In this document: piece after piece, positions 33,416 to 44,227 of the stretch
Position numbering within the stretch: position 1 is the first letter of the stretch
Layout: every line of letters begins with the position of its first letter
NCBI GenBank assembly: GCA_958450365.1
Contig: CAUEEP010000938.1
Location: 248,001-312,000 of the forward strand
Origin: Mesorhabditis belari
Taxonomy: Eukaryota > Nematoda > Chromadorea > Rhabditida > Rhabditidae
DNA: 64,000 bases
Direction: 5' to 3'
The notes under the pieces: model-generated
The model's database searches: none
Told to the model about the DNA's origin: nothing
What the model saw: only the letters and a program-made list of their open reading frames with translations
Made by a program: the position numbers and the translations under genes

Positions 33416-36400
33416 CTATCCCAATCGGCTCAGCGCCTCGGCAATTGTCCGGGGCTCATTGAACTCGATTTTTGGCGGTTTCATCTCAAATTGCGGATTT
33501 ACGGCTGGGCGTTTTCGAGCGGCGAGCATAGGTGCTAAAACCAAGATCATTTTTTGAATACTTTTGCACATTTTCAAATTTAGCAGCACTAACCTTTGAT
33601 CAAATTGAGCGGTGATTGGATCAATTGTGAGCAATGTTTTGGTTGTTGAGATGAGAATCCAGCTGCCAGCTCAACTTGCCACGATTGAGAACCGAACACT
33701 TTTGAAAGTAAAGACGAGAAGGTTTTCGTGAGCGATAGAGTTGAAAGAAAGGGGAATAACAGGCTGAAATTTCGATTTCAATCTTTAACATCAGAGCCAG
33801 GTCAGCTGATACAAGAATAAATAAGTTTTTTAAGTGTTTACCCAGTATTGATGCAAATCGGATGACTTGCCAGCAGATGAGAGATGAGCTCATAGTCGCC
33901 AAACAAAATCTCTCCACACATTGGGCAATCGAATCGAGATTCGGGTCTAAAAGGAAATAACTTAGAATTGAATACAAATAGTTTCTTGGTACAATATTTT
34001 TAATTAGTACTTTATATCGATGCCAGCTTTTGCATTGTGAGTCATTGCATGAAGAGCCGCCGTTGTCGGGTCGACGATGAACGAGACTGCGTTTCTCTGG
34101 AAGTTGTCTTGGAAATTCGGGAATGTTTCAAGATAGCATCAGGTATTAAAAATAAACCTCAAATCAATACCGTTTTGTGGTCGAGTCGTCCTTGAACGGT
34201 GCATTTTTGACAGGGCGCCTGTGGGAACACCTGGGAGAGATGGAGACGGAGATTCGAGATGGGAAATACTAACTAAAAACACTAATATTTCGTCAGTAAA
34301 TCTTATTATAATTAATTGTATGCTAATTTCTCTTCGAATATCGACAAATTCAGCGTAAAACTCACTTTGAGAACCCATGGCGCATCAAGCTCGAAAACTG
34401 ACGTTGCGATCGTTCTAAGCTTTGCTATGATGAATCTATAAAGTGCTTGTTAAGTTTCCCATCGTTTTATAATTTGATTAAACTTTTCAAAACTCACTTC
34501 ACTGCCATTGCTTGAGAATCTCCAGCATATTTCGAGACAATCTTGGCCAAATGAATAGCCAGATTTTTCTCATTTAGAGTACCCATTCGAACCATCAGAC
34601 ATCGAGTGAGAAGCTCTCGATCTTGAGGCTCAAGTTCCTGAACGAATCCTTTTAAAACACACGTTAATTTTAATCTACAATCACCATCAAACTATTCACC
34701 CACCAGTCCTTTATCGACTCGAATGTGGAAGAGGAGATGCTTGAGAATTTGAAGATCGGTATCCAATCGACAAAGAAAACCCCGAGAGGCTACCGTGCTT
34801 CCAATCTAAAATTTTCAATATTGATTCATTTATTAGTTTACATATGAACTTACGAATTCAGGCATCTTGCAGCTTTCCGTTCGCTTACAACTGAACACCA
34901 AACGCCCATGAGACGGATCGGCCTCGGCTTCGCGCAGAGATGAAAATTTTTGGGTGAACTAAATTCAAATCAGTTTTGATCAGTTTTTTCCTCTTACCAT
35001 TTGAGGAGGATATTTCTGCTGCAGATAGTCTTTGTAGATTTGTGTGATGATATCAGAGTGCCGTCCCATCAAATGCCTCACCGTGCCTGCCACATCAAAA
35101 TCCGAGGCTCTACAGCACGCACTGAAAAGAAACAAAAGCTTTTTGAAAGTAAAACAAAATCTATTAGGTTGGCGAATAAGTTTTTTCGTTCCTTTTCGTA
35201 CTTTCGTTGAAAAATAACAAATTCACCAATTAACCTATGATTTGCTCCAAATGAAAAGTGTTTATCGTTCAAAAACCTCTACGAAGAAATTGGTTGGATG
35301 AATTTCTGCAAAAATTCGCCTATATATCCAACTTTTTGTGCTCTATCTTTTATCTATTGACATTAAGATAGGTTTCTTTAGCGTAAACCGCATCACGATT
35401 TTTGCCTACCCTACTTCAGGCTCTCAAGAAAAATCCAGACATCCCATTTTAAACCCGTTTTAATGTAATTTTGCAGAAAAATAATTGACCTTTCTAATGA
35501 AAAAAGAACCTTAGTTCAATTGGTGCATTTGTTTGTTTTAAACGGAAGTACAAAAAGAAACGAAAAGACTTATTAATAAGACCTAATAAACCTAATTCAA
35601 ATCTATCCAGGATTCACCTGGGTTCGTATGGACAAATCGGGCACGAGTAGATTCCATCCGAATGGAAATCGGAACTCGAAGATAACCGGAGAAGCAAGAC
35701 CGCATGAGCTGCTGCGTGAGTCTGGAAAAACAGAAATCAAGATTTTTATTGATTTTTGCTACCTGTATCGTCATTTCCCCCAAAACGAACGAAGTGTTCG
35801 GACAAATTCGACAGTACAACCCAAAGTCGCCATATTCAGCACTGTAAATCGTAAAAAAATTCATTTTGAATTGTCATTTGGTTTTCATCCTAAACTTTCA
35901 TTTTTTTATTTTTCTGAACTTACTCCTCATCGACTTCTTCTTTCACTCTCCATTGATCATTTATCAGAAAATCGAGGCCTTTCGATTTATGCTTCGGTAT
36001 CAATAAAGAATTTAGCTGGCTTGGTCCGGGTTTCTCATTGTCACTCAATTCCTCACTTTCCGAGTCAACCTAAACGCTCAGTTTTATCAAGAGTCACTAA
36101 ATTTCCCAGTCGATTGTTCACAACCACTTTTTGAACTCACCTCTTGGTTCGATTGCTCAAATAATTTTTGATTCCGTATCCCCAAATGATTGCCCAATTG
36201 AGCTTTTGTCAGATGGGAAACGTCACTGAAAAATCATTCTTTAGAACCAGTAAAACTTGGGCACCTACAATGGAACGTGAAATGCATTGCTCTTTTGCGC
36301 CAATCGAAGTCGTCGCTCTCTTTTTCGGCGAAGATTTAGACGATATCGCTAAAGGATTTAGTTTTTGCATAAATGCATTATAGATCAACCGAAAAATCCG

Positions 36401-39400
36401 CCTAACCGCGGATTTTTCTGGTTGGATGTTTTGGGGCCGACGCATAGTTTTTGTCGCCGTGGCGCAGTCGGAAGCGCGCTTGTCCACGGCCCACAGGTGC
36501 CGGGTTTGATCCCCCTTAGTGCCACTGAATTTTCTTTTTGAAATTTTTTATTTTAAATGGCATAACTATATTACATTTTAAGACTTTTTAAAAATTGCAG
36601 TTCTTTTGGCCTAAAGACGGCTGAGAAATAGCCCGTACAGACGAACGGACGGACCGACAGACACTGCTCTTTTATGTTTAGTATATTATGGATTAGAGCT
36701 TACTTATGAATATTTGTTGGTCTTAAAAGTTACTTTCAAAAAGCCTGTTTCCAACAAAAGTTGAGTGGCTCGCGTTGGGAAACCGTCCCGACTCTTTTTG
36801 TAGAATCGAAGGAAATGTTGATGGGCCTAAAAATTGCTACTATTAGAAAAACTTCTATGCAAATTAAGTGCTTAGTCTTTTACTTTTGCAAAAGTTGTCT
36901 TCGGGTTCACATCGGGGTAGAGAATCGAGGCCGTTCCATCGTAGTAAATCACATCTTCAAAAGGCGATAGACATAAAAAGTTCACGATTTTTCGAGATGT
37001 CAATGAATCTAGAACAACACTGCTTTTTAAAAATGCCAAACTATTTACCGCGCACAAAATTTTCCCATCCGACGTACCATCGTTCTTGAATGGCCGCGGG
37101 TAAGAGTGGCCAGTTCTTTTCCTCGCCGGGTTCTTTCTATAGATGTTTTTGTAGAGTTTTAAGATAAAAATTTATACTTACAAGGTAAAGAAACCGAGTT
37201 AAGCTGGCCTTTTGACTCGAGACCAAGCCCATCTTATAGAGTCGGCCGTGGGAATCTCCAATCCGTTTTTAGTTTCTACTGAGCGCTTCGCAAACGCGAG
37301 ATATTTCGCATAGAAAATCACCTTGAATTTCGAGCTCCTGATGAGGTCACATGCTCCCTTACCGACTGCCACACGCCACAAGCCACACGCTCCCTCAACA
37401 ACGGTAGTCTAGTGGATAATCCGCTAGACTACCGAACGTACCGCATTTTTGCTCCCAAGTTCGAGTCCCCACTCTCGTCAAACTTTTTTGCTTTTTTAAA
37501 AAACTGTTTCCTTCGACCACCGAGGCAGTTTTTAAGGGAGCATGTGATGGCCTCATAAGGAGCTCAAAATTCAAGGTGATTTTCTATGCCAAACATCTCA
37601 CGTTTGCGAAACGAAACAAAAACTAAAAACGGATTAGAGATCCTCATAGGCCGACTCTATAAGATAGACTTGGTCTCGAGTCAAAAGGCCAGCTTGACTC
37701 GGTGCCTTTCCCTTACTAGAATAACTTGTGTCATTTTATTGCTTACCTCTAATACAATCCGTGATTGAAGCTCCATGAGAACCACTTGATGTCGAGGACG
37801 TTGAAGACCGCGGAAACACGACTGGCCGAATACGTTCACGAGCTAAACCTTTAGATAAGATATTGGAGAGCGAAGTTTATTCTTAATGTAAAACTTAACT
37901 AAACGAAACTTTTATGTAAATTTGGTGTTTTCATTTGGCATTCCCCCTCTCATTCGTTAATGATCGATCTCATTACCATGTCAGCTTTGGCGATAATCTT
38001 TGCCTCAATCGAGTTCTCCTCAATGTCCTCGTCTTCAAAAAAATGGGAATTATTCATGTGATAGAAAATTCCCATCGGAGAGAAAGCCTGAAGATTACAA
38101 TAGTTACGATATTCCGGAGACTTTTAAACCTGTACACCACATCGACAACTGTATGGAGTGAGGTTGGCCATTGAATGGAAAAGTCTTGCTTCTTCATGTC
38201 GGGCATGGGCCAATAGATGGGAAATCGTCTAAAACGGGTTGAAACAATAAAGAATATTATAAAATAGTTTAGTATACTATTTTTTAATTCTGAGATCACC
38301 CTGGCGCTGCTTCCGAAATCGATCTTCGCATGGCCACACTCTTCTCTTCCACACTGAAATTAAAAGTGCTGAAGAATTCAATGACCATGAAAAGTTGAGT
38401 TATCAACAATATAAAATATATGAGATAATTAATGTTTTTAGCGTTTTACCTCATATATTCTTTCTCTTTGCCCCTTCTCCCTTTCCGGAAGCATTAGATC
38501 AGATGAGAGGTTCTCGAACAAGCCTTGTAGACCCTGGGCAACTGAAAATTGAGTAACTAACTATGTATTCAGCCAGCTTTGGAGCATCTCCAACTTTAAG
38601 CAAGTACAGTCGAACTTCGATACAATGAAACGTTCGATATAACGAACTTTTTGGCCGGTCCCTTGAGGTTCGTTACATCGAAGTTCGACTGTACTTTCTT
38701 CTAATAAACTAACTTGAACAAGAGCCGCCTTTCGATTTGAGTAGTCGAATTCGTTCATCGAAACCATTCTGCATATCGGCATTGAGGAAAGGATTCAATC
38801 GCAACCCGTGCAGGCAACGAATCACAATTACTACCGCTGGTCCAAAGAGCTGAACTTTCGTATTTTTCAAAATCTCATTTTCCAACCTTAATCAATTGTT
38901 TCGGGTAAAGGATGGCGAGTTTTTCTGCATACGGAAGTGAGCTGAGGTCGATGTTTTCGGAAAAGGTGACACTCCGCCTCAACGAGCCGATCTCCGCCTT
39001 CTTTAGGATGTTTTCTTCTACCTGAAAGCAATAACTGGGCTGTGATCCTCTTGATGGGAGTGTGTTCCTCGTGATTAATGCGCTTTCTAAAGCACGCGCT
39101 TCAAAAAGGTAGCCTTTTTGAAGCGCGCAAGTTATGTAAATTGGTTTAAACGCAAATCTAAAATTTTAAAAGTTAACGCGCTCCTTATATAGTGCGATTC
39201 ACGTAAAAGATATTCAGCCCATTTATTCGCATATGTATCAATTTGTTTAATTGACGCATTTGAGACAAATTCTTGATTAAAAATTTGTTTATGCAAATTT
39301 ATTCAATTAATTATTTAACCACGAGGAACACACTATACTCTTGATTAAAGTGTTTTCTAAATGACGCGCTTAAGAGAAAGCCACCGTAGTTACACCTTGA

Positions 39401-41593
39401 GCCATTTACCTCATGGTGTCCAACGAGAAAAGTTTGGTCTTCTAGATGAAAATACAGATGTTCGGCAATCTCTTGTGACAAAATGGCGATTGATTCCAGT
39501 TGAAGATTTGCCGATGTCCACCCACAGACACCGCAATTTACAAAACTGAATTATTAAATGTGTTAAAGTGAGTTCATTTGCCTACCTTGTATGTAGTGAT
39601 GGTTTTACTCTTATCCCATTTGAATCTTTTCGTTTAAATGTTGTTCCAAGGTAGGGTGGTTGATCGAAATCATTAATGAAATCTTCGATGAGACTCTCGA
39701 AATGATTCTTCTCTAAATGTTCCACGACATCCAAATCGTTGAAGAGCACCTGGGAATAACGAAATTTACTAATTTCACTAACTTGTACTCATTTGACATT
39801 CACCAACCTGCCCCGTTTTGTTTGAAAGCGATTTCTGGGAGATTATGATTTCCTCGCAAATTGGGCACGCTGGAAAAGGTGTTTTCTGCTCGAGAAGGGT
39901 CTCAAAAGCGAGGCGATGAGCCGCCGCGTGTGCTTGAGCCTTTTTACACTCGACCAAGTCATCGTCATCATTGGTTAACTGAAATTTTAGCCTTGCCAAA
40001 TAGACTTGCTATCCGATCGAAATTCTGTTGGATCGGATCGGGTCGGATCATCATCCGAGGCAATCCGATCCGATGCAAATCCGGATTCGATCTATCGGAT
40101 AACAAGTCTAACACGTAGTAAAAACTGATTTTAACTTAATCTTCACTGAATTGACTGAATATTTCGCATTTTGATCGGATAATTTGCACTTTAAATAATA
40201 CAAAATTTGCATTTAAAACCAAAAAATAAATGCTAAGTGCAAAAAGTATGATGTTAATTTTAATTTGATCCTATCCTTTCTGTTGGATGGATCGGATCGG
40301 ATTCAATCTGATGGATGAGGCCATCGGATCATCATCGGAGGCAATTCGAGAGGGTTTTACAGGGTACCTCAAAATTATCCGGACAACTTTTTGGAAAAGT
40401 GGTTGTAGCCCGCTTAATTTATTTCAAAATGTCAAGTGTTATACAGGGTTGGGCAAAATTGCCCGGACAAGAGTTCTTCGTTGTAACTTTGCAGCCAGCC
40501 AACTTAACCGTTTCTCCAAGTATAAATTTATTCATTCCTTAGCCTAATGGGACATTATTGAAAAGAACCATCCATTGGTCGGCTTTTCTTTCGAACCAGA
40601 AAGAATCGGGTAAAATTGATCCGGGCACGGCGTTTAATTTTTCCCCTTTCCCCTTTTTTTGGTTTCTGAAAAACTCAAGAAAAACAACATTAAGACTAGA
40701 GAAGTGTGACTACTTTTTTTGAGGATAATTAAGGGCCTATAGAAAAAGAATTATAGGAGTTTTATAGAACGGTTGAAGAATAACATTCAAATAAGTTTCT
40801 TGTCCGGGTAATTTTCTCAAAACCTATATAGAGAATTGTAGCCCCTAATTGTGGCTACATTTACCTACTAAAAACTTCCCAATCGGATTTATGCAACTCA
40901 TTTAACAAGTCCTTGAAGGAGCACTAGTCGATCCCTATCCGGTGCGCTGCCATTTTTAACGATTTTCCACATAAAACCTTGACCTAAAAAGGACTTTATC
41001 CAGTAAACTTTGTGTGCATTTTGTTTAAATTCTTTCCAACAATTTCATAGCGCTATAACAGCTAATATAACGAAATACTCTTGTGAACTAAATATCGAAA
41101 AATGATCAAAATTTACCTTTTTCCCTGCGTCTTCAAAGAAGCTTGATTTTGGTTATAGTAGGTTAGCCAAAACTATTTAAAATTATCTTTAATATTATTA
41201 ATGGTGTTAAATGATATTTTTTTCATAAAATAAATATTGACAAATACTTTTTCGAACAATTTTTTATGTAGAAAATCGTTAAAAATGGCAGCGCGCCGGA
41301 TAGGGATCGACTAGTTCAAGGGCTTGTTAAATGAGTTGCATAAATCCGATTGGGAAGTTTTTAGTTTTTTTTAAGGGCCACAATTCTCTATCTAACACAA
41401 TTTGAAATAAATTAGGCGTGCGAAAACTACTTTTCCAAAAAATTGTCTGGATAAGACAGACAGAAATGACACCCTGTATACAGAAATGAGATACCTCTAA
41501 GTTGCAGAAACCACAGAGAAACGTTCCCTGCATTCGTTCGTCCGATTTTCCCGAGGCCAAATGATCATAGATGTCACCGATGACGATCTCCAT
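33416..41593 (-). CDS. Large protein with four pairs of CCHH zinc fingers; family not recognised
   Basis: Twenty-eight phase-consistent exons, 1023 residues: 41593-41495, 39978-39808, 39749-39586, 39545-39410, 39021-38887, 38849-38714, 38541-38450, 38353-38300, 38228-38130, 38087-37977, 37842-37747, 37136-37049, 37008-36884, 36826-36756, 36225-36141, 36069-35924, 35841-35763, 35721-35618, 35121-34998, 34958-34854, 34805-34704, 34637-34498, 34435-34366, 34230-34171, 34096-34011, 33946-33842, 33763-33594, 33534-33416. Fingers come as pairs. Type A is CxxC with HxxxH (C27/C30/H50/H54; C613/C616/H631/H635; C851/C854/H880/H884). Type B, 15-20 residues later, is CPxC with HxxxxH (C71/C74/H101/H106; C656/C659/H680/H685; C900/C903/H916/H921). 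A looser pair lies at 312-377 and a single CGVC finger at 149-178. A 170-residue non-finger region (about 385-555) includes RWYVGWENFVRDSL. The likely start ATG follows a ttctttcag acceptor by 7 bases, but an out-of-frame ATG comes first. AATAAA is near 33350. DNA/RNA binding is inferred. Confidence 0.7.
35164..35587. mobile_element. Mariner-type MITE
   Basis: The ends are TTAGGTTGGCGAATAAGTTT and an imperfect inverse (AAGACTTATTAATAAGACCTAA), with inner TTCGTTCCTTTTCGTACTT paired to AAGTACAAAAAGAAACGAAA. It is an intronic insertion in the zinc-finger gene. Confidence 0.65.
36449..36690 (+). repeat. tRNA-derived SINE-like element S5
   Basis: GTCGCCGTGGCGCAGTCGG (A box), GGTTTGATCCC (B box), an AT-rich body, then the tail ACGGACGGACCGACAGACAC and CTGCTCTTTTATG. 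It lies in a zinc-finger gene intron, opposite in strand to the gene. Confidence 0.75.
37195..37745. mobile_element. Palindromic element with a Pol III-like core
   Basis: Arms of roughly 180-240 bases (AAGCTGGCCTTTTGACTCGA and inverse; AGGGAGCATGTGATG inner) flank a tRNA-like centre at 37400-37490. A box TAGTCTAGTGGATAA lies inside a 33-base palindrome, and a B-box-like AGTTCGAGTCCCC follows. The outer word GAGTCAAGCTGGCC also ends the TTAGGC element at 329-546. It sits in an intron of the zinc-finger gene. Confidence 0.7.
38607..38691. mobile_element. Short MITE, CAGTCGAACTTCGAT ends
   Basis: An 85-bp element flanked by TA, with TIRs CAGTCGAACTTCGATACAAT and its near inverse (CATCGAAGTTCGACTG). 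It lies in a zinc-finger gene intron. Confidence 0.7.
40010..40345. repeat. GATCGGATC-type dispersed repeats
   Basis: Two clusters, 40013-40118 and 40265-40345, of GGATCGGATC, ATCATC(C/G)GAGGCAAT and CCGATCCGAT words, similar to 6940-7115. Confidence 0.5.
40358..41478. mobile_element. Non-coding TIR element, 1.1 kb
   Basis: The outer inverted ends are TACAGGGTACCTCAAAATTA / ...ACACCCTGTA, with CAATTTTTTGGAAAAGTAGT and TTTATTTCAAA arms. An inner inverted pair of about 110 bases (CTAAAAACTTCCCAATCGGA; CGATCCCTATCCGG) occurs at 40867-40975 and 41265-41370. There is no transposase. It fills the first intron of the zinc-finger gene. Confidence 0.7.
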
Positions 41594-42238
41594 CTCATTC
41601 CTGAAAGAAATTTCGAATGTTAAAGGTTTATTGATGTCATAATGCATTAAAATATTCAAGAAAATTCTAAGAAACCAATGATAAGCACACTAATGGTTAA
41701 TAAATATACGAATAGCATGAAATTTGGGCTTATCGAGTGTCTGCAGAAATGCCACTTAATGTACTTAAGGGGCAATTCTTGAACACTTCATTGCTAGCGG
41801 CAATGTGTTGCGCGGCTACATTTCGATCCACAAAACGATTTTTGTCCGATTAAAAGGAAGAACCACTTGCGCGAAACGCTTTTTGCGTCCGACAAGTGCT
41901 GAACTGTTTCCAGGTCGGTAAAAACTTGCATGCTCTTTTTAACCTCAGCTCTCCTTTTTTATGCTCCAAAAGATCCTTTTAAGAGAGCATGAAATAGGGA
42001 TTATCGTAATGAAATTCAAAATGTTAAGTGTTAATTTTCCTGCTAACCAAAGTGACGATAAAAATGAGTATTCGAATCAATTGGCTGAATATCTTTAAAC
42101 ATAAAGAGCTTTATATCGTTTGTTGAAGCGTTTCATTTGTTCGTTTTTTTTTGCAGCAAACCATGTTTGCAACTAAATTTTTATACTGTATCCTTTTCTT
42201 TGCTTTACCTGTACAAGTTCACATTTTTTACTTCAGGA
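41594..42238. promoter_or_regulatory. Shared divergent upstream region of the zinc-finger gene and rsp-4
   Basis: 645 bases separate two start codons on opposite strands, each within 10 bases of a likely trans-splice acceptor. No repeat family is recognised inside. Joint regulation is inferred from the layout only. Confidence 0.4.
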
Positions 42239-44057
42239 ATGAGTGGACGCGTGCCTCCAGCTATCGATGGACTCGTCTCGTTGAAGGTGGGTAAATTAGA
42301 AATATTTTACACTTATTGAAAGTGATTTGTTTGTTTTTAGGTGGACAACATCTCGTACAATACAACACAAAACGATTTGCGTCGTCTCTTCGATCGATAT
42401 GGGGAAATCGGTGATGTGCACATTCCACGCGACAAATACACACGACAAAGCAAGGGTTTCGGATTTGTTCGTTTCCACAGGTTGGCATTTTTACGTTTTT
42501 CTAAAGTGCTTTAACAATCTTTACTCAGTGTTGCTCATTGGTTACTGACTAAAGTATTAGGTTGTTCGGATATAAACGAGGGTTTGCACTGCTTAACTCG
42601 TGAGGAAGCCATTTCCCGCATCAGATCGTCTTTCCAATGGCGTGAAGATGCTCATCAATAGTAGAATTTGAACAAAGAAACTGTTGAGCAAGTTCACGCG
42701 TCGTTTGACATGGATCCGATTCGATTGCAGCCCTCAAAATATCGCTGTCTACCGCTTGAGGTCGACGAGAGTGGTCATGATCCTCGAGACTTTCATCACC
42801 ATTCCGAAAGCGTTAGAACCAGGCTCGGCATCGGCTTTCGGACTATAAATCATTCCCAAAGGCTTTGACCAAATCTCGATGCGATTCCGCGACTGTTTTG
42901 CCCAGTTTAAAGTCGTAAAGTGGGCAGACCCGAACTTGATATATTTGAAGCCACTCATCTAAAGCAAGAAAAAAAGCTCTTAAAAATAAGAAACTATCCG
43001 TTTAAAAAGATTCCAAATATACACAAAGTAACGTACTTTTAAATACAGAAAGACATGTTTTAAAAGCTTCTCTCACAACAATAAGTTTAGCAACGCTTCT
43101 TTATATCCGAACAACCTAATAATTTTTTTAGTAAACGTGACGCGGAACACGCGTTGGATCGCACAGATGGAAAGTATATTGATGGTCGAGAGATTCGAGT
43201 TTCAATAGCTCGCTACGAGCGTCCGATTGATGATCGTCAACGCGGAAGTCGACGATCTCGTTCTAGGTAGGCATTATTTTTTGAAATTCCTCGTCTTTCT
43301 AAGTTTTTTGAGCTTCGATACTAGTCATAACACAAAATTTGATTCTCTTTGTATGAAAACATACGAAATTAATGTTAAAAAGTTTTACATAGATTTCTAA
43401 CATAGTGTTTCTAAACAAATTATTAGTAAACATTTTATAACAAGCAATTTATGTCAAGGCCGGATAGCAGTGCAGAGTTGCTGTTTCTGTATGGCTGAGT
43501 AGCGGGTTTGCTGGTTAAAGCTGCGTATTGCTGAATGAAGCAGATCTTTGGCTGAAATGTGGGCAAGCTGTAGGAGCTGTTACCGCTGCCAATCGTTTCT
43601 TTCCTGAGCCGGTATCATGTTTCATATTTACTTCTAATTACTATAGTCTATGATTTATATTGAAAAAGTTTATATTTCAATTCAGGTCTCCACCTCGTCG
43701 ATCCCGTAGTCGGAGTCCACCAAGTCGCTCCCGTTCACGTTCGAGGTTTATTTTTTAAATAATTTATAGAAATAACATGAGATAAAAAGGGGCTTTATTC
43801 AGGCTTGTTTTTAATTATTCAAGCTAAATCCCCATTTTCAGGTCTCGCAGTCGTTCACCTCGACGTCGCAGTGATTCACGTTCGCAATCTCCACGTAATG
43901 ATGCGGTAATTGTTTTCATTTAGTTATGAGATTATGGCTTCCCATAAATCTTTACAGGAAAACCCAGAAAAATTAAAATTTATTTAAATTCTGCAACTTT
44001 CAGAGAGATCGTTCCCGTTCACAATCTCACTCGCGAAGTCGTTCCGGCTCCAAATGA
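42239..44057 (+). CDS. rsp-4: SR splicing factor RSP-4 (SRSF2/SC35 orthologue)
   Basis: Six exons, 42239-42286, 42341-42480, 43132-43266, 43686-43745, 43842-43905 and 44004-44057, encode 166 residues. The RRM (about 11-92) has RNP2 LKVDNI at 15-20 and RNP1 KGFGFVRF at 54-61. The run [19 protein letters not shown] is nearly that of SC35, and [12 protein letters not shown] follows. The RS tail is short (from about 101) and ends SRSRSGSK. It is a nuclear pre-mRNA splicing regulator. ATG follows acttcag by 2 bases. Intron 2 carries a 563-bp MITE and intron 3 a GC-richer block at 43455-43620. SR genes often autoregulate by intronic poison exons; none can be proven here. AATAAA is at 44149, close to the tail of the convergent receptor gene. 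Confidence 0.93.
42557..43119. mobile_element. Mariner-type TIR element in rsp-4 intron 2
   Basis: It is flanked by TA and starts TTAGGTTGTTCGGATATAAA, ending TTATATCCGAACAACCTAA. Open frames on both strands are about 65-69 codons and neither shows a DDE/D motif, so I treat it as a non-autonomous remnant. Confidence 0.8.
43455..43620 (+). promoter_or_regulatory. GC-richer block in rsp-4 intron 3
   Basis: About 165 bases, clearly less AT-rich than the flanking intron, with GCCGGATA near its start and GAGCCGGTATC at its end that could pair, and repeated TTGCTG/AGCTG words. It could be a structured RNA, a poison exon or an old repeat; nothing in the sequence decides. Confidence 0.3.
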
Positions 44058-44227
44058 GAATGAATTAACTTTTTCTTCATTTCCATTTCCACAAACTATT
44101 TGTATTGAAGTTTTGTCTGTTTTCATTGAACTTTTTATTTTTTATTGGAATAAATTGAGTATCAGCTAAAAATCTTTATTAACTGACGCAAATCACACAT
44201 TTGTTGAACCCGGTATTTGGAAATCTT

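Noticed and set aside
35628..36134. 168-codon plus-strand frame
   Set aside because: It is the antisense of several zinc-finger gene exons and introns, whose phases fit exactly.
36449..36530. Possible functional tRNA gene
   Set aside because: A and B boxes are present but the acceptor and anticodon stems do not close; the shared tail marks a SINE-like element. The same applies at 10083, 26290, 29120 and 37400.
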